From NCBI RefSeq assembly GCF_009760915.1, contig NZ_VIDQ01000025.1, positions 21,006 to 85,005 on the forward strand: a DNA stretch of 64,000 nt. Reading direction: 5' to 3'. Position 1 is the stretch's first letter. Every line of letters begins with the position of its first letter. The translations under genes were made by a program, and so were the position numbers. The DNA is from Azohydromonas aeria. Lineage in GTDB: Bacteria > Pseudomonadota > Gammaproteobacteria > Burkholderiales > Burkholderiaceae_C. The notes beneath the pieces are model-generated. The model saw nothing but the letters and a program-made list of their open reading frames with translations. It had not been told where the DNA came from and did no database searches. Below, one piece after another: positions 31,997 to 41,182 of the stretch.

Positions 31997-34045
31997 ATGG
32001 CCGACACCCTCAATCCCGCCCAGCTCGAAGCCGTCCACCACCTCTCGGGCCCGTGCCTGGTGCTGGCCGGGGCGGGCTCGGGCAAGACGCGGGTGATCAC
32101 GCACAAGATCGCGCGGCTGCTGCAGCACGGGCTGGAGCCGAAGCAGATCGCCGCCATCACCTTCACCAACAAGGCCGCGCAGGAGATGCGCGAGCGCGCC
32201 AAGGGCCTGGTCGGCCCGCGTGCCGCCAAGGACCTGGTGGTCAGCACCTTCCACTCCCTGGGCGTGCGCATGCTGCGCGAGGACGGGCAGCGCCTGGGGC
32301 TGAAGGCGCAGTTCTCGATCCTGGACGCCGACGACGTGCTGGGCGTGCTGCGCGACGTGGGCGGCAGCACCGACAACAAGACCGCGCGCCAGTGGCAGTG
32401 GGCCATCAGCCTGTGGAAGAACCAGGGGCTCAACAGCGACACGGCCGCGGCCGCCGCGCAGAACAACGACGAGGCGCTGATCGCCCGCGTGATGAAGCTC
32501 TACGAGGAGCGCCTGTCGGCCTACCAGGCGGTCGATTTCGACGACCTGATCGGCCTGCCCTTGAAGCTGCTTCAGAAGGACGAGGAGGCGCGGCTGAAGT
32601 GGCAGAACGCCTTCCGCCACGTGCTGGTGGACGAGTACCAGGACACCAACTCGGTCCAGTACGAACTGCTCAAGGCGCTGGTGGACCACCCGGACGACCG
32701 CCGCCGCGGCCAGCTCACCGCGGTGGGCGATGACGACCAGAGCATCTACGGCTGGCGCGGCGCGACCATCGAGAACCTGCGCCGGCTGCCCGAGGACTTC
32801 ACGGCGCTCAAGATCATCCCGCTGGAGCAGAACTACCGCTCCACCGGCGCCATCCTGCGCGCGGCCAACAACGTCATCGCCGCCAACCCGAAGATCTTCG
32901 AGAAGAAGCTGTGGAGCGAGTTCGGCGACGGCGAGCCGGTGCGGCTGATGGAGTGCGACGGCGAGGAGCACGAGGCCGAGCGCGCCGTGGCCTTCATCCA
33001 GGGCATCCGCGCGCAGGGCGGGGCGGAGCTGAAGTTCGCCGACTTCGCCATCCTCTACCGCGCCAACCACCAGGCGCGCGTGTTCGAGCAGAAGCTGCGC
33101 GCGGCGCAGATTCCCTACAAGGTCTCCGGCGGGCAGAGCTTCTTCGACCGTGCCGAGATCAAGGACCTGTGCGCGTGGCTGCGGCTGCTGGTGAACCAGG
33201 ACGACGACCCGGCCTTCCTGCGCGCCGTGACCACGCCGAAGCGCGGCATCGGCCACCAGACGCTGGCCGCGCTGGGCGAGTTCGCCGGCAAGTGGAAGCT
33301 GTCGATGTTCGAGGCCCTCTTTTCCGAGAGCCTGCCCGCAGCGCTGAACCGCAAGGCCATCGACGGCCTGCACGAGTTCGGCCGCTATGTGAACGAGTTC
33401 GAGTACCGCGCCCGCCACACCAGCGGCAACGAGGACGCGCGCAAGCTGCTGCTCGAATGGCTCACGGACATCGGCTATGAAAAACACCTGCACGACGGCG
33501 AGGACAGCGAGAAGCTGGCCGCGGCGCGCTGGAACAACGTCATCGACTTCGTGGACTGGGTGGCGCGGCGCTGCGGCGGCGAGATCACGCAGGAGGGCGG
33601 CACCTTCGAGAGCGAGAAGAAGACGGTACTGGAGGTGGCGCAGAGCATCAGCGTGATCATCAGCCTGGCCGAGCGCGGCACCGAGCAGGACGTGGTGACG
33701 CTGTCCACGCTGCACGCCTCCAAGGGCCTGGAGTGGCCGCACGTGGTGCTGGCCGGCGTGAACGAGGGGCTGCTGCCCTTCCGCAGCGAGGACGAGGACA
33801 TGACGGCCGAGCGGCTGCAGGAGGAGCGGCGCCTGATGTACGTGGGCATCACGCGCGCACGCCGCACCCTGGCCGTGAGCGTGCTGCGCCGGCGCAAGCG
33901 CGGACGCGACACCGTGCAGGCCCAGCCCAGCCGCTTCATCGCCGAGATGAAGCTCAACGAGGCGGCGACGAAGGAGGACCCGCGCGAGCGGCTGAAGAAG
34001 CTGCGCGCGCAGCTGGCCGCGCGCAGCGGCGCGGCGCCGGCGTGA
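31997..34045 (+). CDS. rep: ATP-dependent DNA helicase Rep (UvrD family)
   Basis: A 682-residue superfamily 1A helicase, which unwinds DNA 3'-5' at stalled forks and works with PriA in restart. Walker A is GAGSGKT (25-31), then TFTNKAAQEMRER, the DEYQDTN Walker B block, GDDDQSIYGWRG, QNYRSTG and the late LHASKGLEWPHV and RLMYVGITRAR motifs. Similarity in length and sequence is higher to Rep than to UvrD. The frame opens at 31904, but the Met at 31997 gives the family start MADTLNPAQLEAV. Confidence 0.93.
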   Translation: MADTLNPAQLEAVHHLSGPCLVLAGAGSGKTRVITHKIARLLQHGLEPKQIAAITFTNKAAQEMRERAKGLVGPRAAKDLVVSTFHSLGVRMLREDGQRLGLKAQFSILDADDVLGVLRDVGGSTDNKTARQWQWAISLWKNQGLNSDTAAAAAQNNDEALIARVMKLYEERLSAYQAVDFDDLIGLPLKLLQKDEEARLKWQNAFRHVLVDEYQDTNSVQYELLKALVDHPDDRRRGQLTAVGDDDQSIYGWRGATIENLRRLPEDFTALKIIPLEQNYRSTGAILRAANNVIAANPKIFEKKLWSEFGDGEPVRLMECDGEEHEAERAVAFIQGIRAQGGAELKFADFAILYRANHQARVFEQKLRAAQIPYKVSGGQSFFDRAEIKDLCAWLRLLVNQDDDPAFLRAVTTPKRGIGHQTLAALGEFAGKWKLSMFEALFSESLPAALNRKAIDGLHEFGRYVNEFEYRARHTSGNEDARKLLLEWLTDIGYEKHLHDGEDSEKLAAARWNNVIDFVDWVARRCGGEITQEGGTFESEKKTVLEVAQSISVIISLAERGTEQDVVTLSTLHASKGLEWPHVVLAGVNEGLLPFRSEDEDMTAERLQEERRLMYVGITRARRTLAVSVLRRRKRGRDTVQAQPSRFIAEMKLNEAATKEDPRERLKKLRAQLAARSGAAPA

Positions 34046-34219
34046 CATCGTGCGCGGGCATGCCCCGCGTTGGTGCCGCCGGGCGTGACATTCGTCAATC
34101 AGGACACTGAAGAGGCCTTCGGAAAATCAACTTCGCTGCGCCGCGGCCGATGAAGGGGCGTGTCCGCCCCTGTTCCGCCCCGCAGCGTGCCTGCGTGCCG
34201 TCCCTGTCGTAGTTCCCCC

Positions 34220-36190
34220 GTGAAACCCTCCCGCCGCGGCCTGGCCGCCGTTCTTTGCTGCTTGCTGGTCGCCGTTGCGCAGGCGCAGGCGCAAGCCGGC
34301 GCGCCCGTGCCCGAGGCGCTGCAGGACCTGGACGCGCTGCTGAGCACGGAGGTGGAAGGGGTGTCGCGCCAGCTGGAGTCGGCGCTGGATGCGCCCGCGG
34401 CGGTGAGCACGCTCTCGCGCGCCGAGGCCCAGGCGCTGGGCCACCGCACCGTGGCCGACATGCTGGAGCGGCTGCCCGGCGTGTACCTGGGCGGCTCGCG
34501 CGGCTACGGCAGCGTGGGCCTGCGCGGCTTCAACCGCCCGGGCGACTACAACGCGCGGCTGCTCATGGCCATCGACGGCTACCGCGTCAACGACGCCGTG
34601 TACGACCAGGCGCTGCCGGGCCGGGAGTTCCCCATTCCCGCCGACTGGGTCAAGCGGCTGGAGCTGGTCAGCGGGCCGGCCTCCTCGGTGTACGGCAGCA
34701 ACGCGCTGCTGGGCGTGGCCAACGCCGTCACGCTCGACGGCCGCGACGCGCCTGGGCTGCACCTGCGCGCCGCGCTGGGCCGCTGGAACAGCGGCGACGT
34801 GGTGCTCAGCCATGGCTGGCACGAAGGCGGGGCGGACCTTTTCGTCGGGCTGGCGCTGCACCGCAGCGACGGCGAGACGCTGCAGGACCCGGCGCTGCGC
34901 GGCCCCGCCTCGCCCGACGGCCGCGTGGCCGGGCTCGACGGCACGCGCTGGCGCAGCCTGTTTGTGAAGGGACGGCTGCAGGGCTGGCGCCTGACGCTGG
35001 TGAGCCAGGAGCGGCTCAAGGACATGGCCACCGCGCCCTACGGCACGCTGCCGGGCGTGGCGGGCACCCGCTTCACCGACCGCTACGACTACGCCGAGGC
35101 AGCCTGGGATGGCGACTGGCGCGACGACTGGCGCACGGCGCTGCGCGGCAACGTCTCGCGCAGCAACTTCGCCGGGCGCTACGCCTACGGCGACGCGGCG
35201 GCGCCGCTGATCAACCGGGACGACATCGGCGCCACCTGGGCCGGCCTGGACGCCCGGGTGCAGTGGCGCGGCTGGATCAACCACGAGCTCACGCTGGGCG
35301 CCAAGGCGCGGCGCGTCTTCGATGCCCGGCAGCGCAATTTCGACGAGTCGCCGCCGGCCACCTGGCTGGACCGGCGCGACACGCAGGCGCAGGGCGCGCT
35401 GTACGCGCAGGACCAGTGGCGCCTGGCCGAGCGCTGGACGCTGACCACCGGCGGTCGCATCGACCGCGTGCAGGGCTTCGATACGGCCTTCTCGCCGCGG
35501 CTGGCGCTGGTGGCGCGTCCGTCCGAGAACGAGGCGGTGAAGCTGCTGTTCGGGCAGGGCTTTCGCGTGCCCAACCTGTCCGAGCGCTTCTACGACGACG
35601 CCGGCGCCACGCAGGTGGCCAACCCGGCGCTGCGGCCCGAACGCGTGCGCTCGGTGGCGCTGGCCTGGGAGCGCGCCGTGGGCGCGCGCAGCCGCGTGGC
35701 GCTGCAGCTCTACCAGGACCGCTTCGCCAGGCTCATCGACTTCACCGACGTGGGCGGCGGGCTGTCGCAGTACCGCAACCTGTCCAGCGTGCGCAGCCAC
35801 GGCCTGGACGTGGAGGCGCAGGGCCTGCTCGGCGGCGGCGTGCAGTGGCGCGCCAGCGCGTCGGTGCAGCATGCGCACTCCGACCAGGGCGATCTCGCCA
35901 ACACGCCGCACTGGATCTTCAAGGGCCACCTGCTGGCGCCGCTGCCGCGCCCGGACTGGTCAGCCGCGCTGCAGTGGCAGGCGCTGGGCCGGCGCGCGTC
36001 CAACGTGCCGCCCTGGGCCACGCTCGACGCGGTGCTGCGCTGGCAGGCGCGTCCGGACAGCACGCTGGCGCTGCGTGCGCTCAACCTCCTCGATGCCGCG
36101 ACGTGGAACCCGGCGCTGCCGGAAACGGCGCTGTCGCGCATCCCGCGCGAGCGCCGCCGCGTCGAGATCGACTGGCAGCAGGCCTTTTGA
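34220..36190 (+). CDS. TonB-dependent receptor, module 1
   Basis: A 656-residue outer-membrane receptor. A signal peptide (GLAAVLCCLLVAVAQAQAQA) is followed by a plug domain with TEVEGVSRQLESALDAPAAV, MLERLPGVYLGG, SVGLRGFNRPG and LLMAIDGYRVND. The barrel ends in Phe (DWQQAF). The GTG at 34220 is chosen because the signal peptide starts there; an in-frame GTG at 34160 is the alternative. A 20-codon frame (34150-34212) ends 8 bases before it and may be a leader. No Fur box seen. It heads the operon with YfiR (8-base gap) and a GGDEF-EAL protein. Ligand unknown. Confidence 0.85.
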   Translation: MKPSRRGLAAVLCCLLVAVAQAQAQAGAPVPEALQDLDALLSTEVEGVSRQLESALDAPAAVSTLSRAEAQALGHRTVADMLERLPGVYLGGSRGYGSVGLRGFNRPGDYNARLLMAIDGYRVNDAVYDQALPGREFPIPADWVKRLELVSGPASSVYGSNALLGVANAVTLDGRDAPGLHLRAALGRWNSGDVVLSHGWHEGGADLFVGLALHRSDGETLQDPALRGPASPDGRVAGLDGTRWRSLFVKGRLQGWRLTLVSQERLKDMATAPYGTLPGVAGTRFTDRYDYAEAAWDGDWRDDWRTALRGNVSRSNFAGRYAYGDAAAPLINRDDIGATWAGLDARVQWRGWINHELTLGAKARRVFDARQRNFDESPPATWLDRRDTQAQGALYAQDQWRLAERWTLTTGGRIDRVQGFDTAFSPRLALVARPSENEAVKLLFGQGFRVPNLSERFYDDAGATQVANPALRPERVRSVALAWERAVGARSRVALQLYQDRFARLIDFTDVGGGLSQYRNLSSVRSHGLDVEAQGLLGGGVQWRASASVQHAHSDQGDLANTPHWIFKGHLLAPLPRPDWSAALQWQALGRRASNVPPWATLDAVLRWQARPDSTLALRALNLLDAATWNPALPETALSRIPRERRRVEIDWQQAF

Positions 36191-36198
36191 GCTCCGCC

Positions 36199-36783
36199 AT
36201 GTCCGCGTGCCTGTTGCGCTTTCGGCGGCTGCATCGCCTGGCCCTGCCGCTGCTGGCCGTGCTGGCGGCCGCGGCCTGGGCGCAGGGCCTGCCCGAAGCG
36301 GAGCTCAAGGCGCAGATCCTGTGGCGCGCGCTGCAGTTCGTCGAATGGCCCGCCGAGACCGCGCCGGCGCCGCCGCTGCAGCTGTGCCTGCTGGCGCCGG
36401 GGCCGCTGGCCGAGGCGCTGCGCGGCTGGGACCAGCGCGTGCTCAACTCGCGGCGCATCGAGCTGCGCCGCATCGGCGTGGGGACGGCGGCCGGCGCCGG
36501 CGTTGCCCCGGGAACGCCCGCGCCGGCCCCGGGCGCGCTGGCCGCGGGCTGCCACATCGCCTACGTCGGCGCCGACGCGGTGCTGCCGGCGCCGCCGCCG
36601 CGTGGCGTGCTGTGGGTGGGCGACAGCCACGGCCTGACCGAGCGCGGCGTGATGCTCAACCTGCAGCCGCAGCAGGGCCGCATCGTCTTCGACGTGGAGC
36701 TGCAGGCCGCGCGCCGCGCCGGGCTGGACATCAACGCCCGGCTGCTGCGGCTGGCGCGCTACGTGCGCCAGGAGGGCTCGTGA
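36199..36783 (+). CDS. YfiR family periplasmic protein, module 1
   Basis: A 194-residue DUF4154/YfiR protein with a signal peptide ending WAQG. The family pattern ELKAQILWRALQFVEWP, LCLLAPG, RRIELRRI, CHIAYVG and INARLLRLARYV is present. Known YfiR represses the diguanylate cyclase YfiN from the periplasm. C63 and C118 are the only cysteines in the mature part and sit where family members can form a disulfide. The stop overlaps the start of the GGDEF-EAL gene (TGATGA), so the two are translationally coupled. Confidence 0.85.
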   Translation: MSACLLRFRRLHRLALPLLAVLAAAAWAQGLPEAELKAQILWRALQFVEWPAETAPAPPLQLCLLAPGPLAEALRGWDQRVLNSRRIELRRIGVGTAAGAGVAPGTPAPAPGALAAGCHIAYVGADAVLPAPPPRGVLWVGDSHGLTERGVMLNLQPQQGRIVFDVELQAARRAGLDINARLLRLARYVRQEGS

Positions 36784-38618
36784 TGACCGGGTCGATGCTG
36801 TTGCGCCGCGGCAGCGACACGCTGCGCGCCTGCGTGGCGATGCTGATCGTGGCGCTGCTGCTGGGGCTGTTCGAGTACTTGCAGCTCAACGCGCGCCAGC
36901 ACGAGGCGCTGCGCACGCAGGCCGAGCTGGTGGGCCGCACCACGGCCGCGGCGCTGCTGTTCGAGGACGCCACCGAGGCGCGCGCGCTGCTGAACGCTTT
37001 CGAAGCCGCGCCGGCGGTGGCCGAGGCGCAACTGCTGCGCCGCGACGGCCGGGTGCTGGCGCAGTTCCGGCGCGATGGCGTGCCGGGCTGGCTGGAGCGC
37101 CACGGCGGGCGCATCGAGGCCGCGGCCGAGGTGCTGGGCAACGACGGGTCGGCCGTGGGGCGGCTGCAGGTGCAGGCGTACCGGGCGCCGGTATGGAGCG
37201 CGCTGGCCTCGGCGCTGGGCGCGGCGGTGGCGATCATGGCGCTGGCGCTGGGCGTGGTGGCGCTGGCCTCGCGCCGGCAGCGCGCGCAGCTGCGCGCGGC
37301 GGATGCGCGCACGCGCTACCTGGCGCACCACGACGTGCTCACCGGGCTGGCCAACCGCGAGCGCTTCGCCGCGGCGCTGGCGCAGGCCGCGGCCTCGGGC
37401 GCGCCGGCGGTGCTGATGTGCCTGGACATCGACGACTTCAAGCGCGTCAACGACACCCGTGGCCATGCCGCCGGCGACGCGGTGCTGCGCGCCGTGGCGC
37501 AGCGGCTGCAGTCGCTGGTGCGCGCGCACGACGTGGTCGGGCGCCTGGGCGGCGACGAGTTCGCGCTGCTGCTGCGCATGCCCGTGGACGACGGCGTGGC
37601 CGCGGCGGTGGCGCAGCGTGTGGTCGAGCAGCTGCCGCGGCGCATCGAGCACGAGGGCGTGGGGCTGCAGGTGGGCGTGTCGCTGGGCCTGGCGCTGCTG
37701 CCCGAGGATGCGCGCACGGCGGAAGAGGCCATGGCCTGCGCCGACATGGCGATGTACCAGGCCAAGCGCGCCGGCAAGGGCAGCTGGAGCCGCTACAGCG
37801 CCGCGCTGGGCGAGGCGCAGCGCGAGCGCCGCGCGCTGGAGCAGGCGCTGCGCGCGGCGCTGGCGCGCGAGGAGTTCGAGCTGGCCTACCAGCCGGTGTT
37901 CGACGCGGGCGGCCGGCTGCAGGGCGTGGAGGGCCTGGCGCGCTGGCACAGCGCGCAGCGCGGCACGGTGCCGCCGGGACAGTTCATCCCGGTGCTGGAG
38001 GAGGCCGGGCTGGTGGGCGAGCTGGGCCTGGCGCTGCTGCAGCGGCTGCGCCTGGACCTCGACGCCTGGGCCGAGCAGGGCCTGCGCTGCCCGCCGGTGG
38101 CGCTGAACCTGAGTTCGCAGCAGTGCCGCCACGAGGCCTCGCGCGAGCGCTTCCTGCAGCGGCTGCAGGCGCTGGCGCTGACGCCGCGCGAGGTGGAGTT
38201 CGAGCTCACCGAGACCACGGTGTTCGAGGACCTGGACAGCCCCAACTCCATCGTGCGCGCGCTGCAGTCACAGGGCTACGCGCTGGCCATCGACGACTTC
38301 GGCACCGGCTACAGCTCGCTGGCCTACCTGCTGCGGCTGCGCTGCGCCAAGCTCAAGGTGGACCGCGTGTTCGTGGACGGCGTGTCCGGGCGGCCCGACG
38401 CCGCGCTGCTGGTGGAGACGATGGTGCGCGTGGGCCACGCCATGGACATGCGCGTGGTGGCCGAGGGCGTGGAGCGGGTCGAGGACCTGGAAGCGCTCAA
38501 GGCGCTGGGCTGCGACCTGTACCAGGGCTTCCTGCTGGCGCACCCGCTGCCCCCGCGGCGCTTCGAGGCGCTGCTGCGTTCCGAGGCCGCGGCGGCGCGG
38601 CAGGAGGCGGGGACGTGA
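36783..38618 (+). CDS. CHASE8-GGDEF-EAL membrane protein (c-di-GMP turnover), module 1
   Basis: A 611-residue inner-membrane protein. A membrane helix (about 15-34) is followed by a periplasmic CHASE8-type sensor (about 40-135, TQAELVG at 45-51, AAALLFEDA at 55-63), a second helix (about 138-162), GGDEF and EAL domains. GGDEF is intact (256-260) with an inhibitory RxxD site (R247-D250), so cyclase activity and product feedback are expected. The EAL motif reads E383-G-L, but the metal-site Glu, NLSSQQ, ELTETT and DDFGTGYSS (D504/D505) remain, so phosphodiesterase activity is plausible. YfiR and the TonB receptor upstream are its likely input. Confidence 0.88.
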   Translation: MTGSMLLRRGSDTLRACVAMLIVALLLGLFEYLQLNARQHEALRTQAELVGRTTAAALLFEDATEARALLNAFEAAPAVAEAQLLRRDGRVLAQFRRDGVPGWLERHGGRIEAAAEVLGNDGSAVGRLQVQAYRAPVWSALASALGAAVAIMALALGVVALASRRQRAQLRAADARTRYLAHHDVLTGLANRERFAAALAQAAASGAPAVLMCLDIDDFKRVNDTRGHAAGDAVLRAVAQRLQSLVRAHDVVGRLGGDEFALLLRMPVDDGVAAAVAQRVVEQLPRRIEHEGVGLQVGVSLGLALLPEDARTAEEAMACADMAMYQAKRAGKGSWSRYSAALGEAQRERRALEQALRAALAREEFELAYQPVFDAGGRLQGVEGLARWHSAQRGTVPPGQFIPVLEEAGLVGELGLALLQRLRLDLDAWAEQGLRCPPVALNLSSQQCRHEASRERFLQRLQALALTPREVEFELTETTVFEDLDSPNSIVRALQSQGYALAIDDFGTGYSSLAYLLRLRCAKLKVDRVFVDGVSGRPDAALLVETMVRVGHAMDMRVVAEGVERVEDLEALKALGCDLYQGFLLAHPLPPRRFEALLRSEAAAARQEAGT

Positions 38619-38666
38619 GGCCTGGAAGGCCCGGCAGGCGCAGGCGGGCCCGGAAAGAGGGCGTGC

Positions 38667-38747
38667 TCAGCCCGTGAAGGCCTGCACCAGCACCAGCCCC
38701 AGCGCGGCCAGCATGACGGCGAACTGCACCCAACCTTGGTCGCTCAT
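38667..38747 (-). CDS. 26-residue single-helix membrane protein
   Basis: A short frame not found by ordinary length cut-offs: MSDQGWVQFAVMLAALGLVL then VQAFTG. It has a charged and aromatic N-terminus followed by one hydrophobic helix of about 18 residues. AGCAGGAG lies three bases before the ATG. It is the only gene in the 383-base gap between the GGDEF-EAL gene and the YceI gene. The size and shape recall small accessory subunits of membrane complexes, but no family is recognised. Confidence 0.5.
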   Translation of the reverse strand: MSDQGWVQFAVMLAALGLVLVQAFTG

Positions 38748-38929
38748 GGCTCCTGCTCCGCATCCCGTAAAAGGAACATTTGCGAGGAAGCTTATGCGCT
38801 AGGGACAGACCCTGATGCGCGATGGGCCCGGGGTGGGTGGTCGAGGGGGTCAGCCGGAACGCGGCTTGCCCTGTGCCTGGGCTTGACTTTCGCGCTGGCA
38901 GGCGCGGCGACGTGCCGGCCGGAAACGGC

Positions 38930-38951
38930 AAGGCCCGTCGAGGCGGGCCTT
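38930..38951. terminator. Terminator hairpin
   Basis: AAGGCCCG, six-base loop, CGGGCCTT, with T-rich sequence on the plus-strand side (TCATTCATTCTTTC). It lies 50 bases beyond the stop of the minus-strand yceI gene and could end that transcript. Confidence 0.6.
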
Positions 38952-39001
38952 TCATTCATTCTTTCATTCGCCTGCACGCGCGGGCGGCGCGTGCCGGGCC
39001 G

Positions 39002-39586
39002 TCATTCCGGCGACTTGAGGGCCTCGAGCGCGATCGAGATCGTCACCTCGTCGCTGACGTTGGGCGCGTACTTGCCGGCGTTGAACTCGGAGCGCTTGAT
39101 GACGGTCGAGGCGTCGGCGCCGATGGCGTCCACCTTCATCATCGGGTGCGCCGCGTTCTTGAAGCTGGCGACCTTGAGCACCACCGGCTTGGTGATGCCC
39201 TTGATGGTCAGGTTGCCCTCGATGCTCACCGGCGCGTCGCCCTGGAACACGACCTTGGTGGACTTGAAGGTGGCCGTCGGGTGGTTGGCGGTGTCGAGGA
39301 AGTCGGCGCCCTGGATGTGGCCGTCGAAGACGGTGGAGCCGGTGTCCACCGACTTGGTGTCGATGACCACATCCACCGAGCCGGTCCTGGCAGCCTTGTC
39401 GAGCACGATCTTCCCGCTGGTCTTGTTGAAGCGGCTGAGCTGGGTGGAGAAGCCCAGGTGGTTGTACGAGAAGCGCGCGAAGGTGTGGCCGGGGTCGATG
39501 TTGTAGGTCTCGGGCGCGGCCAGCGCCGGCGCGGCGGCGGCAAGGGCGAGGGCGGCGGCGCTGACGGCCTTGATCAGGTGCTTCAT
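39002..39586 (-). CDS. yceI: YceI family periplasmic protein
   Basis: A 194-residue protein with a signal peptide ending APALA and a lipocalin-like YceI barrel that binds isoprenoid-type lipids in relatives. Typical text: YNIDPGHTFARFSYNHLGFS, VFDGHIQGADFLDTANHPTATFKST, LTIKGITKPV. The Met at 39586 begins the signal peptide; the frame is open further upstream. Third gene of the cytochrome b561-YceI-YceI operon. Confidence 0.92.
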   Translation of the reverse strand: MKHLIKAVSAAALALAAAAPALAAPETYNIDPGHTFARFSYNHLGFSTQLSRFNKTSGKIVLDKAARTGSVDVVIDTKSVDTGSTVFDGHIQGADFLDTANHPTATFKSTKVVFQGDAPVSIEGNLTIKGITKPVVLKVASFKNAAHPMMKVDAIGADASTVIKRSEFNAGKYAPNVSDEVTISIALEALKSPE

Positions 39587-39669
39587 GGTGGTGGCGTTCT
39601 TCGGTTGGCGGGAAAGGGACGTCCCGGGACGGTTCGCGCCCGGGACGCAGGGAATCGGAAACGGCGGCG

Positions 39670-40296
39670 TCACTGCGCGGCCAGGCCGCTGAAGGTGAGC
39701 TTGAACTTCACGGCCACGTCGTTGGCGACCATGGAGGTGTCGGCCCATTCGCCTTCGCCGATGCGCCACTCCAGCCGCTTGAGCGTGAAGGCGCCGCTGG
39801 CCACCGTGTGGGGGCCGGCGGCGGCCAGCGTCAGCGGCACGGTGATGTCGCGCGACACGCCCTTCATGGCGAAGGGGCCGGTCATCTCGTAGCGCCCGCC
39901 GCCCAGCGCCTTGACGCTGGTGGCGGTGAAGGTGGCCTGCGGGAATTTCGCGGTGTTGAACCACTCGGCCTTGACCACCTCGGCCTCGCTCTCGGGCGCG
40001 CCCATGGCGATGCTGGCCAGGTCCACCTTGAGCGCGATGCGCGCAGCCTCGGGCTTCTTCGGGTCGAACTGCACCTGCGCGTCGAAGCGGCGGAAGCGCC
40101 CCTCCATCGGCACGCCCATCTGGCGGCTGGTGAAGGTGATCTCGCTTTGCGCCGGCACCAGCTGCGCCGCGGCCGCGGGCTTGGCCGCGGGGGCCGGGGC
40201 GGCCGGCTTTGGCGCCGTCTGGGCCCAGGCCGGGGCGGCGGCCAGCGCGGCGGCCAGCGCCAGCGGGGACAGGAGTCGGGAGGCGGTCAGGGTCAT
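39670..40296 (-). CDS. YceI family protein, divergent paralogue
   Basis: A 208-residue YceI-fold protein: signal peptide ending AWAQ, a Pro/Ala linker of about 20 residues, then LVPAQSEITFTSRQMGVPMEGRF, VDLASIAMG, WFNTAKFPQATFTATSV and MKGVSRDITVPL. Sequence differs strongly from the neighbouring YceI, so this is an old duplication rather than a recent one. It lies between the cytochrome b561 gene and yceI. Confidence 0.88.
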   Translation of the reverse strand: MTLTASRLLSPLALAAALAAAPAWAQTAPKPAAPAPAAKPAAAAQLVPAQSEITFTSRQMGVPMEGRFRRFDAQVQFDPKKPEAARIALKVDLASIAMGAPESEAEVVKAEWFNTAKFPQATFTATSVKALGGGRYEMTGPFAMKGVSRDITVPLTLAAAGPHTVASGAFTLKRLEWRIGEGEWADTSMVANDVAVKFKLTFSGLAAQ

Positions 40297-40327
40297 GTCG
40301 GGAGCGGTTGGGTTGCTGGTCCGGGAG

Positions 40328-40876
40328 TCAGGCTCGGGCGCGGTGCAGCCGCATGCGGTTGAGCAGGCCGTCGCGGTCGATGAGCTGGTGCTTGGCCACC
40401 GCCGCCAGGTGCAGCAGCACCAGCGCGCCCAGCGACAGCGCCAGGAGCTTGTGCAGACCCTTGAGCGTTGCGGCCAGTTCCTTGCTCACCGGCACGAAGT
40501 CCGGCAGCGGCAGCACGCCGAACAGCACCACCGGGAAGCCCGCGGCCGAGCTGTAGGCCCAGCCCGCCAGCGGCACGGCGAAGAACAGCAGGTACAGCGC
40601 ATGGTGCGTGGCGTGCGCGGCACGGCGCTGCCAGCCGAGCATGGCCACGTCGCGCGGGCGCGGCGCGCGCAGCCGCACCAGCAGCCGCAGGGCCGACAGC
40701 GCCAGGATCACGACGCCGGCCCACTTGTGCCAGCTGTAGAGCTGCAGGCGCCGCGGCGACAGCGGCAGCTCGTGCATGTACAGGCCCAGCGCGAAGGTGC
40801 CGACGATCAGCAAGGCCAGCAGCCAGTGCAGCGCCACGGCCGCGGGGCTGTAGCGGGTGACGGAGGGCTCGGCCAT
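40328..40876 (-). CDS. Cytochrome b561 family protein
   Basis: A 182-residue di-heme membrane cytochrome (189 if the Met at 40897 is used). Four helices carry the heme histidines: AVALHWLLAL, LYSWHKWAG, AHATHHALYL and LKGLHKLLAL. Members pass electrons between quinol and periplasmic acceptors. Clustering with YceI genes is common (YceJ-YceI). Neither start has a clear ribosome-binding site; 40876 is preferred because the conserved part starts right after it. Confidence 0.88.
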   Translation of the reverse strand: MAEPSVTRYSPAAVALHWLLALLIVGTFALGLYMHELPLSPRRLQLYSWHKWAGVVILALSALRLLVRLRAPRPRDVAMLGWQRRAAHATHHALYLLFFAVPLAGWAYSSAAGFPVVLFGVLPLPDFVPVSKELAATLKGLHKLLALSLGALVLLHLAAVAKHQLIDRDGLLNRMRLHRARA

Positions 40877-41182
40877 GTGTGGAACGCCATTGCGCATCGT
40901 GGTGGGGCGCCAGTATCCGGGATCACCCTGGGTCTCCGCCTTCAGGGGGCTTGACTGGGCGATTCAGAAAAGCCGAACGCCAGTCCGGGACCGTACGCAA
41001 TGATTTCGCATGCGCCGGCGCGGCTGCGGCCCGTGGGACGGCGCCGCCGGCCCGGTGTGGGAAGCGTCCGACAACACCGGGCGCGGCGCGACTACAGCCC
41101 AGGCCGGGGGTGGCCCCTAGAGTGGATCGACCGCTGCAGGGCATGGTGCCTGCAGCGCCATCCCCGGCCACAGGAGCCCGAC

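Noticed and set aside
31120..32733. Long open frames across the priA-rep gap and into rep
   Set aside because: They are Arg/Ala/Gly-rich translations typical of antisense or off-frame G+C-rich DNA, and rep itself occupies the overlapping part in the correct frame.
34046..34219. A riboswitch or Fur box upstream of the first TonB receptor
   Set aside because: The gap is short, and no cobalamin-type conserved box or Fur-like palindrome could be seen.
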